Notes under the pieces: model-generated
Told to the model about the DNA's origin: nothing
What the model saw: the letters and a program-made list of their open reading frames with translations, nothing else
Database searches by the model: none
Shown: positions 26,044 to 34,809 of the stretch, in pieces
How positions within the stretch are numbered: the first letter of the stretch is position 1
How the letters are laid out: the number at the start of each line of letters is the position of its first letter
Source: Primorskyibacter aestuariivivens
GTDB taxonomy: Bacteria; Pseudomonadota; Alphaproteobacteria; Rhodobacterales; Rhodobacteraceae
Direction: 5' to 3'
NCBI RefSeq assembly: GCF_028023675.1
Contig: NZ_JAQIOZ010000001.1
Location: forward strand, 248,001-312,000
DNA: 64,000 nt
Made by a program: the position numbers and the translations under genes

Positions 26044-26850
26044 ATGAGCTGTTGGGAGACCCTTGCGGATTACGCCCTGCGCTCGGTGGGGATTGGCGAG
26101 CGGCTGTTGCCGCGCTCGGATTTCACGATCTGCCAGCAAGTGGTGCTGATCGGGTCGGGGATGATCTGGAACGTCTATTTCGGTGTGCTGGCGCTCTGTT
26201 CGGGCTTTTTCCTGGCCACGGCGGTGGCTTTGGGCAAGGCCTCGCACAGCGTCTGGCTACGCAAACCGTCGGAATGGTTCATCTTCATTTTCCGGGGATC
26301 GCCGCTCTTTATCCAGTTTTTCTTTGCCTATTTCCTGTTCCTCTCGCTCAAACAGGTCGCACCCATCTTCACGCCCTTCACCTCGGCCTGGGCGGGCGCT
26401 CTGGTGGTGCTGTTTCTCAACACCGCCGCCTATTCCGGCGAAATCTTCTACGGCGCGCTGCTGTCGATCCCCAAGGGCGACACCGAAGCGGCCGATGCCT
26501 ATGGCTTTTCCGGCTGGGCGCGTTTCCGGCGGATCATCTGGCCCACCATGCTGCGGCTGGCCTGGCCCGCCTATACGAATGAGGCGATCTTCCTGTTTCA
26601 CGCCACGACGCTGGTGTTTTTCTCGGGCTTCCCGGCGCAGCAACAGCGAGGGGATGCGCTCTATTATGCGAACTACTTTGCCGACAAGACATTCAACCCG
26701 TTCATCCCCTATCCCATCCTGGCCGGGTATTTCATCCTGCTGACTCTGCTCCTGATCGGGCTGTTCGGATTGGTGAACCGGCGTCTGAACCGGCATCTCC
26801 CGCGCGAGCGGCGCGCCAAGGTTCGGTTCCGCCCCAACGTCATCCGCTGA
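26044..26850 (+). CDS. ABC transporter permease (HisM-like)
   Basis: 268 residues with five or six membrane helices and the EAA loop DTEAADAYGFSGWARFRRIIWPTM. FIFRGSPLFIQFFFAYFLF is typical of amino acid permeases. It completes the PAAT transporter begun at 23430. The ribosome site is weak, and the intergenic repeat lies just upstream. Confidence 0.9.
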   Translation: MSCWETLADYALRSVGIGERLLPRSDFTICQQVVLIGSGMIWNVYFGVLALCSGFFLATAVALGKASHSVWLRKPSEWFIFIFRGSPLFIQFFFAYFLFLSLKQVAPIFTPFTSAWAGALVVLFLNTAAYSGEIFYGALLSIPKGDTEAADAYGFSGWARFRRIIWPTMLRLAWPAYTNEAIFLFHATTLVFFSGFPAQQQRGDALYYANYFADKTFNPFIPYPILAGYFILLTLLLIGLFGLVNRRLNRHLPRERRAKVRFRPNVIR

Positions 26851-26887
26851 TTTCAGCCTTGCCAAAGGGGGCGGCGGAGCGTTACCC

Positions 26888-26905
26888 ATAATTTGATCAA
26901 ATTAT
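26888..26905. promoter_or_regulatory. Perfect 18-bp palindrome, candidate operator
   Basis: ATAATTTGATCAAATTAT is a perfect palindrome 15 bp before the ATG of the first glutamine-synthetase-like gene. Position and symmetry suggest a dimeric repressor site; the regulator is not identified and none is encoded next to it. Confidence 0.5.
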
Positions 26906-26920
26906 TCATCCGGTGTCCCA

Positions 26921-28270
26921 ATGTCCGCCAATGCAATGAAATCCTGGCTGCGCAAGAACCCGCAGGTGCGCACCATCCGCGTCGCCGCCGCCGATCTCAA
27001 TGGCCAGCCGCGCGGCAAACGTGTCCCCACCCGCTTTGCCGACAAGGTGGTCGAGGACGGCACGCGGTTCCCGGTCTCGGTGCTGAACCTCGATATCTGG
27101 GGCGAGGATATTGACGACAGCCCGCTGGTCTTCGAGACCGGCGACCGTGACGGGGTGCTCAAACCCACCGAACGCGGCTTTCTGCCCATGCCCTGGCTGG
27201 AAGCGCCGACCGCGCTGTTGCCGATCTGGATGTTCCGCGAGGATGGCCGCCCCTATGACGGCGACCCGCGCCACGCGTTGCGCGCCGTACTGGACCGCTA
27301 CACAGCGAAGGGATGGACGCCGGTGGTGGCTGTGGAACTGGAATTCTACCTGATCGACGATAGTGGCCGCTCGCTGCAGGTGCCGGTCTCGGAACGCTCG
27401 GGCAAGCGCCGCAAGGGGGCCGAAACCATGTCGATCCGGGCGCTCGACAGTTTCGACAACTTCTTCACCGATCTCTATGACGCCTGCGAGGAAATGGATA
27501 TTCCCGCCGATACCGCGATTTCAGAGGCCGGGCTGGGCCAGTTCGAGATCAACCTGATGCATGGTGATGACGCGCTGCGTGCCGCCGATGATGCCTGGCT
27601 CTTCAAGATGCTGGTCAAGGGGCTGGCGCGGCGCTACGGCTTTGCCGCGTCGTTCATGGCGAAACCCTATGATGATTATGCGGGCTCGGGTCTGCACACG
27701 CATTTCTCGGTGCTGGATGCGGACGGCAACAACATTTTCGACGATGGCGGCCCGAAAGGTAGCGACATCATGCGCCATGCTGTGGCCGGCTGCCTGCGCG
27801 CCATGCCGGACAGCGGGCTTATCTTTGCCCCGCATGCCAATTCCTATGACCGTCTGGTGCCCGAGGCACATGCCCCAACCGGTGTCTGCTGGGCCTATGA
27901 AAACCGCACGGCGGCCGTGCGCATCCCGTCCGGCGACCACAAGGCACGCCGGATCGAGCACCGTGTCGCAGGCGGCGATGTGAACCCCTACCTGATGCTC
28001 GCCGCCATACTAGGCGCGGCGATGAACGGGATGGAGGACGGGATCGAGCCGCCCGAACCGATCTCCGGCAATGCCTATGCGCTGGACCTGCCGCAGATGC
28101 CCACGCAATGGGACGCCGCAATGGACGCGTTTGAGCAGAGCGACGAAATCAAGCGCATCTTTGCGCCCGAGCTTATCCGCAATTTCCTCCTCACCAAACG
28201 GCAGGAGGCGCATTATATGGAAGAGCTGAGCGAAGCGGAGCGGGTCGAGATCTATCTCGACACGGTCTGA
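26921..28270 (+). CDS. Glutamine synthetase family ligase, PuuA-like (first copy)
   Basis: 449 residues. Belongs to the GS-like gamma-glutamyl-amine ligases rather than GlnA: short N-terminal beta-grasp (IRVAAADLNGQPRGKRVPT), then the catalytic domain with VELEFYLID, SEAGLGQFEINL, GSGLHTHFSV, ENRTAAVRIP and HRVAGGDVNPYLMLA, which hold the metal, ATP and glutamate ligands. GlnA adenylylation features are absent. Expected reaction: ATP-dependent gamma-glutamylation of an amine such as putrescine. Amine specificity cannot be read. Confidence 0.9.
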   Translation: MSANAMKSWLRKNPQVRTIRVAAADLNGQPRGKRVPTRFADKVVEDGTRFPVSVLNLDIWGEDIDDSPLVFETGDRDGVLKPTERGFLPMPWLEAPTALLPIWMFREDGRPYDGDPRHALRAVLDRYTAKGWTPVVAVELEFYLIDDSGRSLQVPVSERSGKRRKGAETMSIRALDSFDNFFTDLYDACEEMDIPADTAISEAGLGQFEINLMHGDDALRAADDAWLFKMLVKGLARRYGFAASFMAKPYDDYAGSGLHTHFSVLDADGNNIFDDGGPKGSDIMRHAVAGCLRAMPDSGLIFAPHANSYDRLVPEAHAPTGVCWAYENRTAAVRIPSGDHKARRIEHRVAGGDVNPYLMLAAILGAAMNGMEDGIEPPEPISGNAYALDLPQMPTQWDAAMDAFEQSDEIKRIFAPELIRNFLLTKRQEAHYMEELSEAERVEIYLDTV

Positions 28271-28289
28271 GACAACCAATTGGTGATTC

Positions 28290-28970
28290 ATGAAGATCGG
28301 TATTCTGACAACCGGCCACACGCCCGAAGAACTGGCGGATCTGGGCAATTACGAAGCGCTGTTCCGCAAACTCCTCGACGGGCAAGACTTTGAGTTCGAG
28401 AACTACAACGTGGTCGACGGGGTGTTTCCCGAGACGGTCAACGCCGCCGATGGCTGGCTGATCACCGGATCGAAACACGGGGCCTATGAGCCGCATGACT
28501 GGATCCCGCCGTTGGAGCAGTTCATCCGCGACGCCTATGTGGCACAGGTGCCTGTCGTGGGCATCTGCTTTGGCCATCAGATCATCGCGCAGGCGCTGGG
28601 GGGCCGCGTCGAGAAATTCGGGCGCGGCTGGGCTGTTGGCCGCAAGACTTATGATTTTGGCGGTGAGCCGGTGGCGTTGAACGCCTGGCATCAGGATCAG
28701 GTCACGGTGCGCCCGGTGGACGCGCAGGTCGTGGCGTCGAACGAATTCTGCGAAAACGCGGCGCTGGTCTATGGCGACCGGGTGTTCACCGTGCAGGCCC
28801 ATCCCGAGTTCGAAGCCAGCTTTATCGACGGGCTGATCCGCACGCGCGGACGCGGTGTGGTGCCCGATGACCAGCTTGAGGCGGCCAAAGCCACGCTTGA
28901 CCAGCCCACCGACAATGCTCGGCTTGCAAACCAGATTGCCCGGTTCTTCCGGGAAAGGAGCCTCTCATGA
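28290..28970 (+). CDS. Class I glutamine amidotransferase-like hydrolase (GMP-synthase-like)
   Basis: 226 residues. The nucleophile elbow VVGICFGHQIIAQ holds the catalytic Cys, and VQAHPEFEASF the His and Glu. There is no fused synthetase. In PuuA/PuuB clusters a stand-alone amidotransferase-fold hydrolase (PuuD) releases glutamate from gamma-glutamyl products, so a related role is likely, though this protein is closer to the GMP-synthase-like group. Overlaps the next gene by ATGA. Confidence 0.88.
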   Translation: MKIGILTTGHTPEELADLGNYEALFRKLLDGQDFEFENYNVVDGVFPETVNAADGWLITGSKHGAYEPHDWIPPLEQFIRDAYVAQVPVVGICFGHQIIAQALGGRVEKFGRGWAVGRKTYDFGGEPVALNAWHQDQVTVRPVDAQVVASNEFCENAALVYGDRVFTVQAHPEFEASFIDGLIRTRGRGVVPDDQLEAAKATLDQPTDNARLANQIARFFRERSLS

Positions 28971-30325
28971 GCGACTGGACCGATCAGATTCCCGAGGCCG
29001 CGCGCGCCTATCTCGAGGACCGGCGGCTGGACGAGGTGGAATGCATCATTTCCGACCTGCCCGGTATCGCGCGGGGCAAGGCCGTGCCTGCCAGCAAATT
29101 CGCCCGGCAATCGCATTTCTTCCTGCCGGACTCGATTTTCTACCAGACCATCACCGGTGACTGGGGCGAGGCCGCGGGCGATGGTGGCTTTATCGAACGC
29201 GACATGATCCTGAAGCCGGACATGTCCACCGCCACCGCCGCGCCATGGACCGGCGACTGGACGTTGCAGGTGATCCATGACGCCTTTGCCCGCGATGGCA
29301 CACCGATCCCGTTCAGCCCGCGCAACGTCCTCAAGCACGTGGTCGGGATGTATAACAAGCAGGGCTGGAAACCGGTGGTGGCACCGGAGATGGAATTCTA
29401 TCTCGTGGCGCGCAATATCGACCCGGCCAAGAAGATCGAACCGATGATGGGCCGCTCGGGTCGCCCCGCCGCCGCGCGGCAGGCCTATTCCATGACCGCG
29501 GTGGATGAGTTCGGCCCGGTGATTGACGACATCTATGATTTCGCCGAAGCGCAGGGATTCGAGATCGACGGCATCACCCAGGAGGGCGGCGCGGGGCAGT
29601 TGGAGATCAACCTGCGCCATGGCAACCCGGTCAAGCTCGCCGACGAGGTATTCTATTTCAAACGGCTGATCCGCGAGGCGGCTTTGCGCCATGATTGCTT
29701 TGCCACCTTCATGGCCAAACCGATCGAGGATGAGCCGGGATCGGCCATGCATATCCATCATTCGATCCTCGATATCGAGACCGGGCGGAACCTGTTCTCC
29801 GGGCCGCAGGGCGGCGAAACGGATGCGTTTTTCCATTTCATCGGCGGCTTGCAAAAGCATATGCCCGCCGCTGTTGCGGTGATCGCGCCCTATGTGAATT
29901 CCTATCGCCGTTTCGTGCGCGATCACGCCGCGCCGATCAATCTGGAATGGGGCCGCGACAACCGCACCACCGGCATCCGCATCCCGATCTCGGACCCGGA
30001 AGCGCGACGGGTGGAAAACCGCATGGCCGGGATGGACTGCAACCCTTACTTAGGCATCGCGGCCTCGCTGGCCTGTGGCTATCTGGGACTGGTGAACGAG
30101 GAACGCCCGGACAAGCAATTCCGTGGCGATGCCTATGACGGCGAGCCGGATATTCCGCAGGTGTTGGGACAGGCGCTGGATCTGTTTGACGAGGCCGCAG
30201 ACCTGCATGGCGTGTTGGGCGAGGAATTTGCCCGGGTCTATGGCATCGTGAAACGCGCGGAATATGAAGAATTCCTGCAGGTCATCTCGCCATGGGAGCG
30301 GGAGCATCTGCTGCTGAACGTGTGA
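28967..30325 (+). CDS. Glutamine synthetase family ligase, PuuA-like (second copy)
   Basis: 452 residues with all GS catalytic motifs: PEMEFYLVA, QEGGAGQLEINL, GSAMHIHHSI, DNRTTGIRIP and NRMAGMDCNPYLGIA. It is clearly divergent from the copy at 26921, particularly in the N-terminal domain (SDLPGIARGKAVPASKF), so the two probably take different amines or form a mixed oligomer. Translationally coupled to the amidotransferase. Confidence 0.9.
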   Translation: MSDWTDQIPEAARAYLEDRRLDEVECIISDLPGIARGKAVPASKFARQSHFFLPDSIFYQTITGDWGEAAGDGGFIERDMILKPDMSTATAAPWTGDWTLQVIHDAFARDGTPIPFSPRNVLKHVVGMYNKQGWKPVVAPEMEFYLVARNIDPAKKIEPMMGRSGRPAAARQAYSMTAVDEFGPVIDDIYDFAEAQGFEIDGITQEGGAGQLEINLRHGNPVKLADEVFYFKRLIREAALRHDCFATFMAKPIEDEPGSAMHIHHSILDIETGRNLFSGPQGGETDAFFHFIGGLQKHMPAAVAVIAPYVNSYRRFVRDHAAPINLEWGRDNRTTGIRIPISDPEARRVENRMAGMDCNPYLGIAASLACGYLGLVNEERPDKQFRGDAYDGEPDIPQVLGQALDLFDEAADLHGVLGEEFARVYGIVKRAEYEEFLQVISPWEREHLLLNV

Positions 30326-30329
30326 TGTC

Positions 30330-30391
30330 AGGGGGCTTTGCCCCCTCGGCCTGCGGCCTCACCCCCAGGATATTTTTGAGCCAAAGAAGGA
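30330..30391. repeat. Intergenic repeat, copy 2
   Basis: Same structure as 25969-26026: GGGGGCTTTGCCCCC hairpin, GGCCTGCGGCC hairpin, then ACCCCCAGGATATTTTTG and CCAAAGAAG. Located between the second GS-like gene and the oxidase gene. It could act as a partial terminator. Confidence 0.75.
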
Positions 30392-30403
30392 CTGGACCGC
30401 GCC

Positions 30404-31699
30404 ATGAACCTGCTGTTTTCCAATGATAAACAGGGGCAGTATCCGGATAGCTGGTACGCGGCGACTGCGGAGCTTCTTGACCCCTTTGCGCCCTTGCGCG
30501 GCGAGGTGCAGGCGGATGTCTGCATCCTGGGCGCGGGCTATACCGGGCTGTCGGCGGCGCTGGAACTGGCACGGGCGGGGCGGCGCGTAGTTGTGCTCGA
30601 GGCGCATCGCGTGGGGTTTGGTGCATCAGGGCGCAATGGTGGGCAATTGGGCTCGGGGCAGCGGGTGGACCAGCAGGCACTGGAAAAGATGCTCGGGCGC
30701 GCGGATGCGGCGAAATACTGGCAGATGGGAGAAGAAGCAAAGGCGCTGGTCAAGCGGCTGATCGCCGAGCATGAGATTGATTGCTACCTGCGTCCCGGCG
30801 TGGCCTGGACCGGGTCGAGCGACACAGAGGTTGCGGAGCTTTATGAATACGCCGGGTTCCTGCGGGATCGTTATGGCTATGACGCGATGGAGCGGCTCAA
30901 TGCCGAGGCTTGCCACACGCTTTGCCCCTCGCCCGATTACAAGGGCGGTGTGATCGACTGGGACGCCGCGCATCTGCACCCGTTGCGCTATGTGCTGGGT
31001 CTGGCGCGTGCGGCGCGGGATGCCGGGGCGGTGATCCATGAAAACAGCCATGTGCATCGCGTGACGCCGGGGCTGGTCCAGACGGATCGCGGGCGGATCA
31101 GGGCCGATCACATCATCCTTGCCGGCAATGGGTATCTGGGCGGGCTCAACCGCAAGGTTTCTGCCCGCGTCATGCCGATCAACAATTTCATCGCCGCGAC
31201 CGAGCCACTGGGCGCGCGAAAGGCAGAGGTGCTGACCCGCGACGTGGCGGTGGCCGACAGCCGATTTGTGGTGAATTACTTTCGCCTGTCCCATGACGGT
31301 CGGCTGCTCTTTGGCGGCGGTGAGACCTATGGATACCGCTTCCCAAGCGACATTGCCGCCAAGGTGCGCGGACCGATGCTGGAGATTTTCCCGCATCTGA
31401 AAGATGTGAAGATCGACTATGCCTGGGGTGGCACGCTTGCCATCACCATGAAGCGACTGCCCTATCTGGCGCGGGTGGGCACGGGCATTCTGTCGGCCTC
31501 GGGCTATTCCGGTCACGGCGTCGGCACCGCCACCCATGCCGGATGGCTGATGGCGCGCGCGGTGATGGGGGAACAGGACGGGTTCGACGCCATGGCCGCC
31601 CTGCCCGTCCCGGCCTTTCCCGGCGGAGGCATGTTCCGCACCCCGCTCCTGACCCTTGCGATGAGCTGGTACGCGCTGCGCGACCGGCTTGGGGTCTGA
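30404..31699 (+). CDS. FAD-dependent amine oxidase, PuuB-like (gamma-glutamylputrescine oxidase family)
   Basis: 431-residue DAO-family flavoprotein. The N-terminal DVCILGAGYTGLSAALELA is the dinucleotide fold. FGASGRNGGQLGSGQR and the C-terminal ILSASGYSGHGVGTATHAGW are characteristic of PuuB/OrdL-type oxidases. Expected role: oxidation of a gamma-glutamyl amine to the aldehyde with release of ammonia or peroxide. The aldehyde dehydrogenase (PuuC) that should follow is not in the window. Confidence 0.9.
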   Translation: MNLLFSNDKQGQYPDSWYAATAELLDPFAPLRGEVQADVCILGAGYTGLSAALELARAGRRVVVLEAHRVGFGASGRNGGQLGSGQRVDQQALEKMLGRADAAKYWQMGEEAKALVKRLIAEHEIDCYLRPGVAWTGSSDTEVAELYEYAGFLRDRYGYDAMERLNAEACHTLCPSPDYKGGVIDWDAAHLHPLRYVLGLARAARDAGAVIHENSHVHRVTPGLVQTDRGRIRADHIILAGNGYLGGLNRKVSARVMPINNFIAATEPLGARKAEVLTRDVAVADSRFVVNYFRLSHDGRLLFGGGETYGYRFPSDIAAKVRGPMLEIFPHLKDVKIDYAWGGTLAITMKRLPYLARVGTGILSASGYSGHGVGTATHAGWLMARAVMGEQDGFDAMAALPVPAFPGGGMFRTPLLTLAMSWYALRDRLGV

Positions 31700-31773
31700 C
31701 TTTTCCGGCACAGTTTCGCCCGTCTTCACCTGGTCATGGAAATTTCACTTTTGCGCCCAGCTCCTTTGTTTTA

Positions 31774-31802
31774 CTTTTCCTGAAAGGCTAATTAAGGAAA
31801 AG
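31774..31802 (+). promoter_or_regulatory. Inverted repeat that pairs with the ribosome-binding site
   Basis: CTTTTCCT (31774-31781) and AGGAAAAG (31795-31802) are perfect 8-base arms with a 13-nt loop. The second arm is the Shine-Dalgarno sequence of the aminotransferase gene whose ATG is at 31807. In RNA this hairpin would hide the ribosome site, suggesting translational control. The effect is inferred from sequence only. Confidence 0.5.
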
Positions 31803-31806
31803 CAAA

Positions 31807-33009
31807 ATGACAGCCATGATGCAGGCCCCGAATGTCCATGATGCCGAACCGATCCCCGAGGCGGCCCGGGAAGAGATAGACCGTCTCCTGCAATCCGGAG
31901 ACCTGTTCCGCTACACCGCGCCGGAAAACGCGCCGGTGTCTTTGCTGGAAGCCGAATTCGCCGCTTTCATGGGCGTGAAATACGCGCTGGCGGTGTCCTC
32001 CTGTTCCGCTGCGCTGTTCCTGTCGCTCAAGGCGTTGGGCCTGCCGCGTGATGCCAAGGTACTGATCCCGGCTTTCACCTTTGCCGCAGTGCCGTCGTCG
32101 GTCGTGCATGCGGAATGCCGCCCCGTACTTTGCGAGGTGGGCGACAATTACCGGGTCAACCTGGCGGATTTCGAGGCCAAGCTGGACGAGGTCGAGGCCG
32201 TCATCATCAGCCATATGCGCGGCCATACCTCGGACATGGACGCGATCATGACCATGTGTAACGCGCGCTCCATTCCCGTGGTGGAAGATGCCGCGCATTC
32301 GCTGGGCACCCGCTGGAACGGGCAGAAGATCGGCACCATGGGCAGGATCGGCTGCTTCAGCTTCCAATCCTACAAGCTGGTCAATGCGGGCGAAGGCGGG
32401 ATCATGATCACCGACGATCCCGAGATTGTGGCCAAGGCGATCATCATGTCGGGTGCCTATGAGCATAACTGGAACAAGCACCCGGTGCTCATGGATGTGT
32501 TCCCCGCCATTCAGAATACCCTGCCGCTTTATAACCTTCGCATGTCCAACCTGTCGGCGGCGGTGATCCGCCCGCAGCTGGCCCATGTGGAACGGCGCGT
32601 GTCGGACGGGCGGCGCAACCATGATCATGTGGCCGCAAAGCTGAACCAGAGCCCATGGATCACCGTACCCGACAAGCTGCCCGCCGAAGAGCGCGCGCCG
32701 GATTCGATCCAGTTCAACCTTGATGGCATGAGCGAGGACGCGCGCCGCGACTTTGCCCGCATCGCCGCCGAAGCCGGGGTCAAGGTGCAGATCTTTGGCC
32801 TGTCGGCGGACAATGCGCGTGCCTTCTGGAACTGGCATTTCGTGCCGGACCTGCCCCGCGACCTCCCCGCGACACGCGCCATGCTGATGCGCGCCTGTGA
32901 CGTGCGCCTGCCCGCACGCCTGACACCTGCGGAATGCGATTTCATCGCCGATGTGCTTGTCAGTGCCGCAGAGCAGGCCGTGACGCCGGAACGCGCCTAC
33001 GGGACGTGA
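31807..33009 (+). CDS. DegT/DnrJ/EryC1/StrS family PLP-dependent aminotransferase
   Basis: 400 residues. PLP-fold motifs are visible: VSSCSAALFLSLKALG, IPAFTFAAVPSSVV, EDAAHSLGTRWNGQ, and FSFQSYKLVNAGEGG with the Schiff-base Lys. The family usually aminates keto-sugars or acts on small cyclic ketones, but no sugar nucleotide genes are near. The substrate is unknown. It stands between the amine cluster and the cobalamin riboswitch, and has a possible SD-hiding hairpin in its leader. Confidence 0.88.
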   Translation: MTAMMQAPNVHDAEPIPEAAREEIDRLLQSGDLFRYTAPENAPVSLLEAEFAAFMGVKYALAVSSCSAALFLSLKALGLPRDAKVLIPAFTFAAVPSSVVHAECRPVLCEVGDNYRVNLADFEAKLDEVEAVIISHMRGHTSDMDAIMTMCNARSIPVVEDAAHSLGTRWNGQKIGTMGRIGCFSFQSYKLVNAGEGGIMITDDPEIVAKAIIMSGAYEHNWNKHPVLMDVFPAIQNTLPLYNLRMSNLSAAVIRPQLAHVERRVSDGRRNHDHVAAKLNQSPWITVPDKLPAEERAPDSIQFNLDGMSEDARRDFARIAAEAGVKVQIFGLSADNARAFWNWHFVPDLPRDLPATRAMLMRACDVRLPARLTPAECDFIADVLVSAAEQAVTPERAYGT

Positions 33010-33107
33010 GCAGACACGGGGCCATCCGTCGCATTCTGCCGCAGATTGGGCGAAAACAGATTGACGGGGCCGACAATTGTCTGGCATCCCAAAGATACGA
33101 CCGGAGT

Positions 33108-33275
33108 TGGCGCACCACATGCGCCAGCAACTAAGGGAATGCAGTGCGGCACCCCGCCAAATCTGCAGCTGCCCCCGCAACTGTAAGCGGAGAGCCGGGC
33201 CGAATACGCCACTGGAGAAATCCGGGAAGGCCGGTCGCAGGTGTTGACACGCGAAGCCAGGAGACCTGAGCGGTC
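33108..33275 (+). promoter_or_regulatory. Cobalamin riboswitch
   Basis: All hallmark blocks are in order: a GGGAA block (33133), CTGCCCCCGCAACTGTAAGC (33168-33187), GCCACTG (33208), GGGAAGGCC and the B12 box GCCAGGAGACC (33255-33265). It lies just upstream of cbtB, so adenosylcobalamin should switch off cbtBA expression. Exact ends are estimates. Confidence 0.93.
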
Positions 33276-33321
33276 CAACAAGAACACGCGCCTTCGGGTG
33301 AGAAGGAATATGGAGACAGAA

Positions 33322-33489
33322 ATGACAACACAGACCGTCGCAGTCAAAAGCACCTCCCGCATCAGCGCCGCCATTCTGGCCGTGGCCTTTGGCATTGGCA
33401 TCGTTGCGATCACCGGCCATGTTCAGGCCGCAGCGCTGCACGACGCGGCACATGACGTGCGCCACGCCACCGGCTTCCCCTGCCACTGA
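33322..33489 (+). CDS. cbtB: CbtB, small cobalt transport subunit
   Basis: 55-residue membrane protein: one helix (ISAAILAVAFGIGIVAITGHV) and the family C-terminus HDAAHDVRHATGFPCH, which is rich in potential cobalt ligands. I place the start at 33322 because GGAGA lies 6 nt upstream; the ATG at 33310 has poor spacing. CbtA and CbtB are predicted cobalt importers regulated by B12, which fits the riboswitch directly upstream. Confidence 0.92.
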   Translation: MTTQTVAVKSTSRISAAILAVAFGIGIVAITGHVQAAALHDAAHDVRHATGFPCH

Positions 33490-33493
33490 CCTC

Positions 33494-34174
33494 ATGTTCA
33501 CACGGATTTTGACCAGCGCGCTGTTCGCTGGTGCTGCAGCAGGGCTGATTACCGCCCTGCTGCAGCTGTATTTCGTGCAGCCTGTGCTGCTCCATGCGGA
33601 GCTGTACGAGGGCGGCGACCTTGTGCATTTCGGCGCACAGGAGCTGGCCCCGGCAGTACAGGAGCTTGGCGGTTTCGACGCGGTGCGGGACGGGCTGAGT
33701 ATCATCTTCACCATGCTGATCTATGCGGGCTATGCGCTGGTGCTCGTGGCCCTGATGTCGGTGGCCGAGGAGCGCGGTGCCTCCATCAACGGGCGCAGCG
33801 GCTTGATCTGGGGCGTCTGCGGTTTCATTGCCGTACATTTCGCGCCGGGTCTGTCGCTCGCACCGGAAGTACCGGGGGTGGCGGCGGCGGATATCACCGC
33901 ACGGCAAATCTGGTGGGGGGCCACGGTGCTGGCTGCCGCGATTGCCATGTGGCTGATCGCCTTTGGTCAAAGCTGGACCGCCTGGGGCGCGGCGGTGGTG
34001 CTGTTGCTTGCGCCGCATGTGGTTGGTGCGCCGCAACCTGACGTCTTCACCGGCCCCGTCCCGACCGAGCTTGGCGCGCTGTTTGCCGCGCGGGCCTTTG
34101 GTATCGGGCTTGCGGCCTGGGTCATGCTGGGCGGATTCGCGGGATATTTCTGGTCCCGCGACGAAACCGCCTAG
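33494..34174 (+). CDS. cbtA: CbtA, cobalt transport membrane subunit
   Basis: 226 residues with about five membrane helices. The N-terminal TRILTSALFAGAAAGLITALLQ and the conserved acidic/His residues around RSGLIWGVCGFIAVHFAPGLSLAPEVPG match the CbtA family. It starts 5 bp after cbtB. Together they should import cobalt for B12 synthesis. A GC-rich hairpin at 34230-34258 follows and may end the transcript. Confidence 0.92.
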   Translation: MFTRILTSALFAGAAAGLITALLQLYFVQPVLLHAELYEGGDLVHFGAQELAPAVQELGGFDAVRDGLSIIFTMLIYAGYALVLVALMSVAEERGASINGRSGLIWGVCGFIAVHFAPGLSLAPEVPGVAAADITARQIWWGATVLAAAIAMWLIAFGQSWTAWGAAVVLLLAPHVVGAPQPDVFTGPVPTELGALFAARAFGIGLAAWVMLGGFAGYFWSRDETA

Positions 34175-34229
34175 GGGCATGGATAATCTGCCTGTGCCTA
34201 CCGATGGCCGCAGATAACCAAGACGACAA

Positions 34230-34258
34230 CCGGGCTGCGAAACCGCAACGCGGCCCGG
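34230..34258 (+). terminator. Probable terminator hairpin after cbtA
   Basis: CCGGGCTGCG and CGCGGCCCGG form a ten-base stem with one mismatch around a 9-nt loop, followed by ATTTAAC rather than a long T run. A weak terminator or mRNA-end hairpin; the next gene starts 34 bp later. Confidence 0.5.
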
Positions 34259-34292
34259 ATTTAACTTCGCATTGAGCTATTCGGAGGACCAC

Positions 34293-34799
34293 ATGGATCG
34301 CTCCATTCCTCTATTCCTGATCGGGCTGGTCTTTGGCGGCGGGCTGGGGTTCACCTATGCGGCTGGCAACGGGATCACGCTGGATGGTCACGACCATGCG
34401 GACCCGGCCCATCACGGCGCGCTTGACGGCGGGCATGCCGGGCATGGCAAGCATGACGAAATGCTGCAGATCGCGCTGGGCAGCGATGCGCCGACGCTCA
34501 TGACGCATATCACACCTGACCCGGCGAGCGGCTGGAACCTGCATATCATGACGCAGAATTTCGCCTTTTCTCCGGAACGCGCCAGCCTTGACCACGTGCC
34601 CGGCGAAGGCCATGCGCATGTCTATATCAACGGGGTGAAACTTGGGCGCGTCTACAGCCCCTGGGTGCATCTGGACAATCTGCCCGAAGGTGAGGTCGAG
34701 GTGAAGGTCTCGCTGAATGCCAATGACCATCGGCTGCTTGCCGTCGGAGACAGGGCATTGGAGGCGGTTCAGGTGATCACGGTGGCCCCGGGCGACTGA
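34293..34799 (+). CDS. Histidine-rich exported or membrane-anchored protein, possibly metal-binding
   Basis: 168 residues. An N-terminal hydrophobic segment (IPLFLIGLVFGGGLGFTYAA) is followed by a His/Asp-rich stretch (DGHDHADPAHHGALDGGHAG, HGKHDE). The C-terminal domain (GEGHAHVYINGVKLGRVYSP, WVHL, SLNANDHRLLAVG) is beta-rich. GGAGGA decides the start. Next to cbtBA it may bind cobalt or another metal in the periplasm; this is inference from composition and location. Confidence 0.7.
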   Translation: MDRSIPLFLIGLVFGGGLGFTYAAGNGITLDGHDHADPAHHGALDGGHAGHGKHDEMLQIALGSDAPTLMTHITPDPASGWNLHIMTQNFAFSPERASLDHVPGEGHAHVYINGVKLGRVYSPWVHLDNLPEGEVEVKVSLNANDHRLLAVGDRALEAVQVITVAPGD

Positions 34800-34809
34800 C
34801 GCGATCTCT

